Assembly (NCBI RefSeq): GCF_014873875.1
Contig: NZ_JADBEM010000001.1
Span: forward strand, 3,038,001-3,102,000
Length of the DNA stretch: 64,000 nucleotides
Direction: 5' to 3'
Origin: Actinopolymorpha pittospori
GTDB lineage: Bacteria > Actinomycetota > Actinomycetes > Propionibacteriales > Actinopolymorphaceae
Part shown: piece by piece, positions 1-11,523 of the stretch
Layout of the letters: the number at the start of each line of letters is the position of its first letter
How positions within the stretch are numbered: the first letter of the stretch is position 1
Notes under the pieces: model-generated
The model's database searches: none
The model's input: only the letters and a program-made list of their open reading frames with translations
Told to the model about the DNA's origin: nothing
Translations under genes and position numbers: made by a program

Positions 1-1
1 C

Positions 2-1135
2 TTCCGCGACAACCCGCCGGTGCGGACCGGGCCCTACATGCTCGACCGGGCCATCGCCAGCCAGAAGATGTTCGTCTGGAAGAAGAATCCCAACTACTGG
101 AACAAAGAGAAGTTGGACCCGAAGCCCAACTACGTGATCTACCAGTCGACCGCACAGTCCCAGGACGCCGCCAGCCAGGCCTTTCGGCGGGCGGAGTTCG
201 ACGTGGGATCACTGGACGAGGAACACGCCAAGGCGTTGCGGAGCCAGAGCTACCAGAACCTCATCACCACTCCGTTCCACGACCCGTGTCCCAGGGCGCT
301 CTGGCTCAACTGCGACCCCGCTCGCGGCATCATCGGCGACCCGCGGATGCACTGGGTCATCTCCTACGTGATCGACCGCGCGAAGGTGGGCACCACCGTG
401 TGGCCGGTCAAGACGCCGGCCGCGCAGTATCCGTGGGCCGACTACGACGGCAACGACAAGTGGGAGATCGCCGAGGTCGCGAGCCAGTACAAGATGGAGT
501 ACGACCCGGCCAGGGCGGCCAGCCTGCTCGACGAGATGGGAGCCACGAAGGGCTCCGACGGCAAGCGGATGTGGAAGGGCAAGCAGGCCAGCATCGAGAT
601 CATCACGCCCTCCACCGTCGACGGTGCGGAGTTCGTCATCGGCCAGCTGATCGTCGGTGAGCTGAAGAAGCTGGGCCTGGCCGCCAACATCCGCAGCTAC
701 AGCGGATCCGTCCACAGTGAGAAGTGGGAGCGCGGCGAGTTCGACATCTCCTCGCAGTGGGTCTGCAACGTCTCCTGGGACCCCAACCAGCTCTACACCA
801 GCCTGCAGACGCGGTACGCCAAGAAGATCGGCACGAACGCCGTCGGACGCAACCAGGTCCGGCTGCGAAGTCCACGGCTCGACCAGCTCTCCAGCCAGCT
901 TGACGGGATGGACCCAGCGAGCCCGCAGGCCAAGCAACCGCTGCAGCAGGCGTTGGCGGAGTACTACCGGACGCTGCCCGTCATTCCGGTGATCCAGACC
1001 GCCTACCCGGCCTACTACAACACGACCTACTGGAAGGGCTGGCCCACCGAGGACGACCTCTACCAGGTGCCGAACAACTGGTGGGGCCAGTTCATGTTCG
1101 TGATCGGGAAGCTCGAGCCGACGGGTCGCAAATGA
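2..1135 (+). CDS. ABC importer solute-binding protein, family 5 (5'-truncated by window edge)
   Basis: The frame is open from base 2, so the gene starts upstream of the window; 377 C-terminal residues are seen. The protein has the lobe architecture of SBP family 5 (DppA/OppA type), with aromatic-rich stretches such as NPNYWN near the start and YYNTTYWKGWP near the end. It would sit outside the membrane, probably as a lipoprotein, and capture peptides or oligosaccharides for the transporter encoded next. The stop codon overlaps the start of the downstream permease (ATGA), so it is the upstream part of a five-gene operon. Substrate cannot be read from sequence; the adjacent beta-galactosidase hints at a sugar oligomer. 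The signal peptide is outside the window. Confidence 0.9.
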   Translation, partial: FRDNPPVRTGPYMLDRAIASQKMFVWKKNPNYWNKEKLDPKPNYVIYQSTAQSQDAASQAFRRAEFDVGSLDEEHAKALRSQSYQNLITTPFHDPCPRALWLNCDPARGIIGDPRMHWVISYVIDRAKVGTTVWPVKTPAAQYPWADYDGNDKWEIAEVASQYKMEYDPARAASLLDEMGATKGSDGKRMWKGKQASIEIITPSTVDGAEFVIGQLIVGELKKLGLAANIRSYSGSVHSEKWERGEFDISSQWVCNVSWDPNQLYTSLQTRYAKKIGTNAVGRNQVRLRSPRLDQLSSQLDGMDPASPQAKQPLQQALAEYYRTLPVIPVIQTAYPAYYNTTYWKGWPTEDDLYQVPNNWWGQFMFVIGKLEPTGRK

Positions 1136-2193
1136 GCTCGTCCACGAGGGCGGCGGGATCTGGACTCCGTTCCTATCTCGCCGCTCATCCCCTCGCGAGC
1201 TACGCCGTCCGCAGAATCGGGCTCTACCTGGTCGAACTCTGGGGCGCTGTGACGGTCGCCTTCTTCTTCTTCCGGATGATCCCGGGCGACCCGATCCAGA
1301 CCTTCATCCAGACCCTGCAGCAGAACTACGTGTACAACACGCAGGCCAGCGCCGAGGTGATCGCGCGCTACCGCTCGGAGTTCGGTCTGGACGGCAACAT
1401 CTTCTCGCAGTACTTCCACTACATGTACAAGGTCCTGGTCGAGCACGACCTCGGGCCCTCCCTGCTCAACTACCCGACGCCGGCGCAGGACGTCATCATG
1501 CGGGCGCTGCCCTGGACCGTGGGTCTGCTCGGTCTGTCGGCGGTACTGGCGTGGGTGTTCGGGTTGCTGGCGGGGGCTCTGGCCGGCTGGCGCCGGGGCC
1601 GGCCGGGCGCCGACCTGGTGACGAACCTGTCGATCGCCCTGTCACACGTGCCGTACTACTTCCTGGCGCTGATCCTCACCTTCATCTTCGCCTACCAGCT
1701 GGCGTGGCTACCGGCCCGGTCGGCGTACGACGCGAGACTCTCGCCCGGGTTCACGCCGGAGTTCATCGTGAGCCTGCTGAGGTACGGGCTGTTGCCGAGC
1801 ATGTCGATCGTCGTCATCGGTGTCTTCAGCTGGCTGCTGTCCACCCGGATGCTGATGGTGCCGGTGCTCGGCGAGGACTACCTCACCTACGCCCAGGCGA
1901 AGGGGCTGCGCCCGCGCCGGATCCTGACGCGATACGCGCTCCGCAACTGCTACCTGCCCCAGGTCACGGCGTTCGGCATCTCCCTGGGTTTCATCTTCAA
2001 CGGCAACGTCCTGGTGGAGCAGCTGTTCAACTACCCGGGGCTCGGCGCGACCCTGGTCAACGCGATCCAGATCCTCGACTTCAACACGATTCTGGGGGTC
2101 ACCAACCTCGCGATCTTCGCGGTCCTCACCGCCAACCTGATCCTCGACCTGCTGCTGCCGCTGCTCGACCCACGGGTGAAGTACTGGCGCTAG
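1132..2193 (+). CDS. ABC importer permease, DppB/OppB type
   Basis: 353-residue integral membrane protein, the first permease of a family-5 importer. Hydrophobic segments are visible at the N-terminus (YLVELWGAVTVAFFFF) and in at least five later stretches. The region around SWLLSTRMLMVPVLGEDYLTYAQAKGL carries the EAA loop (EDYLTYAQAKG) that docks on the ATPase. The ATG at 1132 was chosen because it overlaps the preceding stop as ATGA and begins MSSSTRAA. A longer in-frame start at 1081 would lie inside the upstream gene and is unlikely. It acts with the second permease at 2225 as a heterodimer in the cytoplasmic membrane. Confidence 0.93.
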   Translation: MSSSTRAAGSGLRSYLAAHPLASYAVRRIGLYLVELWGAVTVAFFFFRMIPGDPIQTFIQTLQQNYVYNTQASAEVIARYRSEFGLDGNIFSQYFHYMYKVLVEHDLGPSLLNYPTPAQDVIMRALPWTVGLLGLSAVLAWVFGLLAGALAGWRRGRPGADLVTNLSIALSHVPYYFLALILTFIFAYQLAWLPARSAYDARLSPGFTPEFIVSLLRYGLLPSMSIVVIGVFSWLLSTRMLMVPVLGEDYLTYAQAKGLRPRRILTRYALRNCYLPQVTAFGISLGFIFNGNVLVEQLFNYPGLGATLVNAIQILDFNTILGVTNLAIFAVLTANLILDLLLPLLDPRVKYWR

Positions 2194-2224
2194 GCGGGGC
2201 AACACGGCCCCAGGGAGTGGTGCG

Positions 2225-3100
2225 ATGAAACTGCTACGTGCGCTCGGAAGAGTCTTCCGCGGCAACTGGAAGTTGACATCAGGGTTGGTGCTGCTGGTGC
2301 TGCTGGTCGCCGCGGCGGTGTGCAGCCCACTCATCGCCTCCATGGTCGGCAAGGGCCAGGATCCGGTGGCGATCGCGGCGTACGAGAAGTGGCTGGTGCC
2401 CTCACCGGCGCACTGGCTCGGCACGGACCAGTACGGCCGCGACGTCTTCGCCATGACCATCGGCGCGCTCGCGGTGTCGCTGAAGGTGGGTGCGATCGCG
2501 GGGGTGATCTCGACGATCGCGGGCGTGGTGATGGCGTTCGTGGCGGGATACAAGGGCGGCGCGGTCGACGGCGTGCTCTCGACGTTCACCGACATGGTGC
2601 TCGTGGTGCCGAGTTTCCCGCTGCTGATCGCCCTGTCGGCGTACACCAAGGACGTCGGGATCGTCGAGGTGGCGCTGATGCTGGCGGCGTTCAGCTGGCC
2701 GTTCGCCGCGCGGACGATCCGCGCCAACGTCCTAAGCCTGCGGTCGCGGCCCTACGTCGAGCTCGCGAAGGTGACGAAGTTTCGGGACCTGGAGGTCATC
2801 GCGTATGAGTTGCTGCCCAACATGCTGCCCTACATCGGGGTCGGTTTCGCGTCGTCGGCACTCGGTGCGATCTTCGCGCTGGTGGGGCTCGAGGTGATCG
2901 GTCTCGGCCCGGGGGAGACGATCGACCTCGGAAAGATCATCTTCAGCGCGATCAACACCGGTGCCATGACGCTCGGCGCCTGGCCGATGTTCGTCGCACC
3001 GATCCTGCTGCTGACGTTGCTCTTCGCGGCGCTGAACCTCATCAACATCGGGTTGGAAGAGGTCTACAACCCGCGGCTGCGAGGAGTGACCGGTGCATAG
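2225..3100 (+). CDS. ABC importer permease, DppC/OppC type
   Basis: 291-residue second permease of the importer. It has the typical short N-terminal helix (LVLLVLLVAAAVCSPLIA), the periplasmic motif HWLGTDQYGRDVF that is diagnostic of DppC-like proteins, and the EAA loop near SLRSRPYVELAKVTKFRDLE. It starts 31 bases after the first permease stops and ends inside the start region of the first ATPase gene, so it is clearly co-transcribed. Length and motif order are normal for the family. Confidence 0.93.
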   Translation: MKLLRALGRVFRGNWKLTSGLVLLVLLVAAAVCSPLIASMVGKGQDPVAIAAYEKWLVPSPAHWLGTDQYGRDVFAMTIGALAVSLKVGAIAGVISTIAGVVMAFVAGYKGGAVDGVLSTFTDMVLVVPSFPLLIALSAYTKDVGIVEVALMLAAFSWPFAARTIRANVLSLRSRPYVELAKVTKFRDLEVIAYELLPNMLPYIGVGFASSALGAIFALVGLEVIGLGPGETIDLGKIIFSAINTGAMTLGAWPMFVAPILLLTLLFAALNLINIGLEEVYNPRLRGVTGA

Positions 3101-4016
3101 GGCGGGTGTGGGTCCGGCCGACGGGCAGCTGAGCCAGCAGCGGTCCGAGGGGCAGGTGAACCCGGAACGGCAGGAGGCGGAGCCGGTCCTAGAGGTGAAG
3201 GGGCTCGACGTCCGTTACCGCACGACCCGTGGTGACGTGACCGCCGTCAAGGGCGTCGACCTGACGGTACGCCGGGGCGAGATCCTCGGCATCGCGGGGG
3301 AGTCCGGCAGCGGCAAGACGACCTTGGCGGTGGCGCTGCTGCGGCTGCTCCGACCGCCGGGACACGTCGCGGGTGGCGAGATCACGTTCCATCCCCGCGG
3401 CGGGCAGCCCGTCGACCTGCTCCGGATGGACGAGCGGCGGCTCCGGGCGCTGCGCTGGCGATCCCTGTCCTACCTTCCGCAGGGCTCCATGAACTCCATG
3501 AACCCCGTCATGCGGGTGGGGGCGCAGTTCCGCGACGTCATCCTGGAACACGCCGGTGACCGCAGGCGCGAGGTGGACGCGATGGTGCCGCGGCTGCTGC
3601 GCCAGGTCGGACTGGAACCAAGAGTCGCGCGGATGTATCCGCACGAGCTGTCCGGTGGGATGAAGCAGCGCGCGCTGATGGCGATGTCCATCGCGCTCGA
3701 GCCCGACCTCGTGGTGGCCGACGAGCCGACGACGGCGCTCGACGTCACGATCCAACGGGTCATCCTGCAGAGTCTCGGCGATCTGCGCGACGAGTTCGGT
3801 GTCACCCTCGTCGTCATCTCCCACGACATGGGCGTGCACGCCCAGCTCGTCGACCGGGTGGCGGTGATGTACGAGGGCGAGGTGGTGGAGGTGGGCGACG
3901 TACGTCAGGTCTTCAAACAGCCGCGGCATCCCTACACCCGCAGCCTGATCGAATCCATCCCGCGGATCGGGGAGGCGCCGTGGCAGGAGCAGCGGAAAGG
4001 GGGCCGGGCGTCATGA
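3093..4016 (+). CDS. ABC importer ATP-binding protein, DppD/OppD type
   Basis: 307-residue ATPase. Walker A GESGSGKT, signature LSGGMKQR, Walker B LVVADEPTTALD and the switch histidine in VVISHDMG are all intact. The C-terminal tail RHPYTRSLIESIPRIG is the oligopeptide-transporter C-terminal domain. GTG 3093 was chosen because AGGAG lies seven bases upstream and it overlaps the permease end. A second GTG at 3156 with its own GAGGGG is possible and would remove a 21-residue low-complexity leader. It would energise uptake together with the ATPase at 4013. Confidence 0.92.
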   Translation: MHRAGVGPADGQLSQQRSEGQVNPERQEAEPVLEVKGLDVRYRTTRGDVTAVKGVDLTVRRGEILGIAGESGSGKTTLAVALLRLLRPPGHVAGGEITFHPRGGQPVDLLRMDERRLRALRWRSLSYLPQGSMNSMNPVMRVGAQFRDVILEHAGDRRREVDAMVPRLLRQVGLEPRVARMYPHELSGGMKQRALMAMSIALEPDLVVADEPTTALDVTIQRVILQSLGDLRDEFGVTLVVISHDMGVHAQLVDRVAVMYEGEVVEVGDVRQVFKQPRHPYTRSLIESIPRIGEAPWQEQRKGGRAS

Positions 4017-4981
4017 GCGCGAGCCAAGCCGACGCGAACCCGGACCCGGCAGCCGAGCAGCCGAGCGTCCCGCATAGGGACAACGGCCCGGACAAGGACA
4101 TCGAGCTACGTCAGGTGGAGCAGCGGTTCCACGCCCGCGGCTCGGCGACGGGGTTCCTCACCGCCGTCCACGACACGACGTTCACGCTGCGGGCCTATCC
4201 ACCGCACATCGTCAGCCTGGTCGGACAGAGCGGAAGCGGCAAGAGCACGATCGCCCGGATCATCCTCGGGCTGCAACAACCCACGTCGGGCACCGTGACC
4301 TACGGCGGCAAGGACATCTTCTCCCTGTCCAGGGCCGACTACGACGACTACCGCCGCAACGTGCAACCGGTGTTCCAGGACCCGTACGCGATCTTCAACC
4401 CGGTGTACCGGGTCGACCGGGTGCTGCGGACCGCGATCAAGAAGTTCGGGCTGACGTCGTCCAAGGCCCGGGCGGCCGAGCTGATGGAGGAGTCCCTCCA
4501 GGCGGTGAAGCTCGATCCGGCGCAGGTGCTCGGGCGCTACCCGCACCAGCTGTCCGGCGGGCAGCGCCAGCGGATCATGCTGGCCCGCGTGCACATGTTG
4601 CGGCCGAGGTTCATCATCGCCGACGAGCCGGTGTCGATGCTGGACGCCCAGGTGCGCAAACTCTTCCTTGACATCCTGGTCGACTTCCAGCGCGACTACG
4701 GCATGACGACGTTGTTCATCACCCACGACCTGTCCACGGTCTACTACGTCGGCGGCGACGTCATGGTGATCACCAAGGGGCGGGTGGTCGAACAGGGCCC
4801 GGTCGCCGAGGTGATGCACACGCCACGGCATCCCTACACGAAGATGCTGCTCGCCTCCGTCCCGCAGCCTGACCCGGACGCGCGCTGGACCGACCGGATC
4901 GACCTGGAGGAGGCGGAGCGGGAGGAGGCGGGCCCGGAGGTACCGCCCGGCGACCAGGCGCTGGAAGCAAGGGTTCCCTGA
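4013..4981 (+). CDS. ABC importer ATP-binding protein, DppF/OppF type
   Basis: 322-residue second ATPase. Walker A GQSGSGKST, signature LSGGQRQR, Walker B FIIADEPVSMLD and switch histidine LFITHDLS are present, with the family C-terminal motif RHPYTKMLLASVP. The ATG at 4013 overlaps the preceding stop (ATGA) and follows GAAAGGGGG, so it is preferred to the upstream GTG at 3980. This is the last gene of the importer operon, which ends at a strong hairpin at 5001. The extended acidic tail after residue 295 is unremarkable. Confidence 0.92.
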   Translation: MSASQADANPDPAAEQPSVPHRDNGPDKDIELRQVEQRFHARGSATGFLTAVHDTTFTLRAYPPHIVSLVGQSGSGKSTIARIILGLQQPTSGTVTYGGKDIFSLSRADYDDYRRNVQPVFQDPYAIFNPVYRVDRVLRTAIKKFGLTSSKARAAELMEESLQAVKLDPAQVLGRYPHQLSGGQRQRIMLARVHMLRPRFIIADEPVSMLDAQVRKLFLDILVDFQRDYGMTTLFITHDLSTVYYVGGDVMVITKGRVVEQGPVAEVMHTPRHPYTKMLLASVPQPDPDARWTDRIDLEEAEREEAGPEVPPGDQALEARVP

Positions 4982-5000
4982 CGAGCGACCCGACCCGAGC

Positions 5001-5028
5001 GGCGGGGCGAGCCGAGGCTCGCCCCGCC
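5001..5028. terminator. Bidirectional terminator between importer operon and beta-galactosidase
   Basis: A perfect 13-bp inverted repeat (GGCGGGGCGAGCC and its complement, two-base loop) lies between two convergent genes. There is no long T-run on either strand, which is common in high-GC actinobacteria. Confidence 0.7.
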
Positions 5029-5035
5029 GGTCTCG

Positions 5036-8254
<3,219 letters not shown>

Positions 8255-8386
8255 TCACCACCGTAGGGCCAGTTCGTGCGGACTGGGAAAGCGCCTGTCC
8301 CAGATCCCGGGCAGGTGCCCGGATCGTCCCGTCGAGCAGAGATCGGGGCCTGTCCCGGGCCGATGGGCTGGAGGCTCGTCCCGGGC

Positions 8387-9193
8387 CTACGGGCGCCGGG
8401 CCGGCGGGCTCCACACGTACGGCGTGGTCGTGGCCACGGCGAGCAGTCCGAGCCGGCGCAGGATCGGAGCGCTGTCCGGCGACGCGTCCACCCGCAGGTA
8501 ACGGATGCCGCGCTCGAGCGCCAGGTGCGCGCGCCGAGCGACGAGGGCGCGGTAGATGCCACGGCCGCGCCACCCCACCAGGGTCGAACCGCCCCACAGT
8601 CCCGCGAACTCCGTGCCCTCCGTGACGCGTAGCCAGGCCACGCTCACCATGGTCGGCGGATCCACGAGACCGGTCTCGGCCACGAGGACGACGGTCTGGT
8701 CCACCGCGATGTCAGCGGACAGCGCCTCGACGAGCCAGCCGTAGTCCGCGCCCCACACCGCCGTCTCCATCTCGGCGATGCGGTGAAGGTCGGCGCGATC
8801 GGTGACCGTCCGGATCCGGACGCCGGCCGGCGGTGTCACCTCGGTCGCGAGGCGTACGGCGTCACCCACCAGCACGGTCTTCGGCTCCTGTGCCACGAAG
8901 CCCGCCGCCACCAGCCGTTTCGGCAGGTCCTCCGGTAGGTCGTAGTCGTGGTACTTCCACTCCGCGGCCTGGCCCAGACCGGTGTAGAAGTCCCGCTGCG
9001 CCGCGATGAACGCGTCGAGGCCGGGGCCCTCGAGGCCGCCGAGGTCGCGGTAGTCGACGAGGCCGGGGCGACCGTTCCCGTGGTGGCGAACGACGGGGCC
9101 GCTTCGCTCCACCATCATTCCTTCATGGACGGTGGTGGGAAAGCGGCCCCGGACCTGCGCGTCGTACGCCACGCGGTAGGTGGTGACGGTCAC
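8387..9193 (-). CDS. GNAT-family N-acetyltransferase
   Basis: 268-residue predicted acyl-CoA-dependent acetyltransferase. The GNAT core is C-terminal, with the acetyl-CoA-binding motif A recognisable in GWRGRGIYRALVARRAHLAL, followed by RYLRVDASPDSAPILRRLGL, a common ending in this family. The N-terminal 120 residues are a family-specific extension. The chosen GTG start lies only four bases after the stop of the upstream dienelactone-hydrolase gene, so the two probably form an operon. The acetyl acceptor is unknown. An alternative in-frame ATG pair is present about 25 codons in. Confidence 0.8.
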   Translation of the reverse strand: MTVTTYRVAYDAQVRGRFPTTVHEGMMVERSGPVVRHHGNGRPGLVDYRDLGGLEGPGLDAFIAAQRDFYTGLGQAAEWKYHDYDLPEDLPKRLVAAGFVAQEPKTVLVGDAVRLATEVTPPAGVRIRTVTDRADLHRIAEMETAVWGADYGWLVEALSADIAVDQTVVLVAETGLVDPPTMVSVAWLRVTEGTEFAGLWGGSTLVGWRGRGIYRALVARRAHLALERGIRYLRVDASPDSAPILRRLGLLAVATTTPYVWSPPARRP

Positions 9194-9197
9194 GCGT

Positions 9198-9965
9198 TCA
9201 GGCGGTGCTCTTGCCGGTGTGGTCGTTGACGAAGGCCAGCATCCGGGTCCACGCGTCGGCGCACTCCTTCGCGTACTCCTCGTGGCTGCGATCGAAGAAG
9301 CTGTGCGGCGCACCCGGGTAGGTGTGCAGCGTGTATTCGACACCGGTCGGTGCGAGGGCCGCGCCGAACTCCTCCACCTTCTCGGCGGGAATGCTCTGGT
9401 CGGCGCCGCCGAACAGGCCCAGCACCGGCACCTTCGCCTGCGGCGCCCGGGTGATCGGGGTCGGGCCGTTCTCCACCCGCGGCCGCATGCCGCCGTAGAA
9501 GCCGATGACACCGGCCAGGTCGGGCCGTGCCGCCTGCAGGAACGAGTTGGACCCACCGAAGCAGAAGCCGACGGTGAAGATGGACGTCACCCGGCCGCGC
9601 TCGCGAAGTCGGCGGACGGCCGCGTCGACGTCGGCCGCGACGCCGTCCGGCGTGGTCTGCGCGACGTGCGGGCCGTACTCGAAGTCCTTGTCGCGGTGGC
9701 CGGTGCCGGCGGTGCGGCCGAAGTAGTCGATGGAGACCGCGTCGATGCCGACGCCCGCGAAGCGCTCGGCCAGCCTCGTGTAGAAGGCGAAAAGTCCGCG
9801 TACGTCAGGCAGGATCACGACACCGGCGCCACTGGGCGTGGGCGCGTCCGCCTCGAACGCGGAGAACGCCGTGCCGTCGGCGGAGGTGAGGGTGAGATCC
9901 GTGCCGGTCACCGGTACGGCGCCACCGGGCGGCTCGGGCGGAAGGGCATCAGCTGCGAAGCACAC
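9198..9965 (-). CDS. Dienelactone hydrolase family protein
   Basis: 255-residue alpha/beta hydrolase. The Cys-Asp-His triad of dienelactone hydrolases is visible: the nucleophile elbow is GFCFGG, the aspartate lies in LFGGADQSIP, and the histidine in YPGAPHSFFDR. GTG 9965 with AGGGAGA seven bases upstream fits best; an ATG at 10007 would add 14 residues with a poor ribosome site. It probably hydrolyses lactone or ester substrates in the cytoplasm and is co-transcribed with the GNAT gene downstream. It diverges from pntAA. The physiological substrate cannot be inferred. Confidence 0.85.
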   Translation of the reverse strand: MCFAADALPPEPPGGAVPVTGTDLTLTSADGTAFSAFEADAPTPSGAGVVILPDVRGLFAFYTRLAERFAGVGIDAVSIDYFGRTAGTGHRDKDFEYGPHVAQTTPDGVAADVDAAVRRLRERGRVTSIFTVGFCFGGSNSFLQAARPDLAGVIGFYGGMRPRVENGPTPITRAPQAKVPVLGLFGGADQSIPAEKVEEFGAALAPTGVEYTLHTYPGAPHSFFDRSHEEYAKECADAWTRMLAFVNDHTGKSTA

Positions 9966-10101
9966 GACGTTCTCCCTGAGCTCGTGGGCGACAACCCCGC
10001 CAGGCATGGCGGCCCGGTCGTCACCATGGATGGTGCCCCCGAATCTTGTCCTGTGTACGAACCTACCCCGCGCACCCCGGGGTGCCGTAGGGTGGCCGCC
10101 C

Positions 10102-11226
10102 GTGAGGATCGCTGTCCTCAGGGAGCGTCGACCCGGCGAGCGCCGGGTCGCCTTGCTTCCTGAGCAAATACCCCAGCTGCTCGAGGCCGGTGTCGACGTG
10201 TCCGTCGAGTCCGACGCGGGCGCCGAGGTGGGCGCCTCCGACGAGGCGTACCGCGCCGCCGGTGCCGAGGTCGGCGAGGACGTGTTGGAGGACGTGAACG
10301 CGGTGTTGTCGGTCCAGCCGATCAACCTGAGCACCGCGCGTCGGTTGTCCGAAGGCACCGTGACCATCTCGTTCCTGCCGACGGCCGAGGAAGGGCCGCT
10401 GGTCCGCCGACTGCGCGAGCGGCAGATCACGTCGTTCTCGATGGACCTGGTGCCGCGTACGTCCCGCGCGCAGCCGATGGACGCGATGTCCTCCCAGTCC
10501 ATGGTGGCGGGCTATCGCGGCGCGATCGTCGCCGCCGAACGGCTACCTCGTTTCTTCCCGATGTTCATGACCTCGGCCGGCACCGTTCGTCCGGCGAAGG
10601 TCCTCGTCCTCGGCGCGGGCGTCGCGGGACTGCAGGCCATCGCCACCGCGCGCCGGCTCGGCGCCGTCGTGCAGGCCTACGATGTACGCCGAAGCTCTGC
10701 GGAGGAGATCGCGAGCCTCGGCGCGAAGTTCGTCGAGGTGGACCTTCCGCCGTTGGAGGGCGAGGGCGGTTATGCGCGGGAGATGACGGAGGAACGCTCC
10801 ACCAGGCAACGCGAGCTCCTCGCACCCCACGTCGCCGACGCGGACGTCCTGATCACCACCGCCTCGGTGCCCGGACGCCAGGCGCCGCTGCTGGTGACGG
10901 CGGAGATGGTCGCGGGCATGCGACCGGGCTCGGTGGTCGTCGACCTCGCCGCCGACCAGGGCGGGAACGTCGCCGGCAGCATCCCCGGACAGGAGCTGTC
11001 CGTCGACGGCGTACTCGTCTGGGGCGGGTCCAACGTGGCGAGCCAGCTGCCGCGACCGGCCAGCGAGCTCTACGCGCACAACGTCGTCAACCTGTTCTTG
11101 CTCATGGTCCGCGCGGGTGACCTTCACCTCGACTTCGACGACGACATCCTCGCCGCCGCGTGCGTGACCCACGCGGGGAGGATCACGCACCGGCCGACAC
11201 TCGAACTCCTCGGGGAAGTGGGGTAG
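10102..11226 (+). CDS. pntAA: NAD(P) transhydrogenase subunit alpha part 1 (NAD-binding domain I)
   Basis: 374-residue soluble NAD(H)-binding component of proton-translocating transhydrogenase. It opens with the family pattern VRIAVLRERRPGERRVALLPEQ, the dinucleotide fold is at KVLVLGAGVAGLQAIATARRLGA, and the mobile loop region follows. GTG 10102 is the start because the alanine-dehydrogenase/PNT fold begins there. It is immediately followed by pntAB (stop TAG and ATG adjacent) and pntB, giving the three-gene split arrangement seen in actinobacteria and alphaproteobacteria. The enzyme couples hydride transfer from NADH to NADP+ to proton entry. Confidence 0.95.
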   Translation: MRIAVLRERRPGERRVALLPEQIPQLLEAGVDVSVESDAGAEVGASDEAYRAAGAEVGEDVLEDVNAVLSVQPINLSTARRLSEGTVTISFLPTAEEGPLVRRLRERQITSFSMDLVPRTSRAQPMDAMSSQSMVAGYRGAIVAAERLPRFFPMFMTSAGTVRPAKVLVLGAGVAGLQAIATARRLGAVVQAYDVRRSSAEEIASLGAKFVEVDLPPLEGEGGYAREMTEERSTRQRELLAPHVADADVLITTASVPGRQAPLLVTAEMVAGMRPGSVVVDLAADQGGNVAGSIPGQELSVDGVLVWGGSNVASQLPRPASELYAHNVVNLFLLMVRAGDLHLDFDDDILAAACVTHAGRITHRPTLELLGEVG

Positions 11227-11523
11227 ATGACCGAGGGCATCGCACTGCTGACCGTCTTCGTGCTCAGCGCGTTCACCGGCTACGAAGTCATCTCCAAGGT
11301 GTCCACGACGCTCCACACCCCGTTGATGTCGGGGGCCAACGCGATTCACGGCGTCATCCTGATCGGTGCGATCCAGGTGGCCGGCCGGGCGCAGGGAAGC
11401 CTCGAGCTCTGGCTGGGTCTGGTCGCGGTGTTCCTCGCCACCCTCAACCTGGTGGGCGGTTTCGTGGTGACCGACCGGATGCTGGAGATGTTCCGTCCGA
11501 GGAGTGCGAGGCGGAATGGCTGA
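11227..11523 (+). CDS. pntAB: NAD(P) transhydrogenase subunit alpha part 2 (membrane)
   Basis: 98-residue membrane subunit with three hydrophobic helices, supplying part of domain II of the transhydrogenase. The conserved SGANAIHGVILIGAI segment, typical of PntAB, spans the middle helix. It begins directly after pntAA and overlaps the start of pntB by eight bases, so translation of the three genes is probably coupled. Confidence 0.94.
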   Translation: MTEGIALLTVFVLSAFTGYEVISKVSTTLHTPLMSGANAIHGVILIGAIQVAGRAQGSLELWLGLVAVFLATLNLVGGFVVTDRMLEMFRPRSARRNG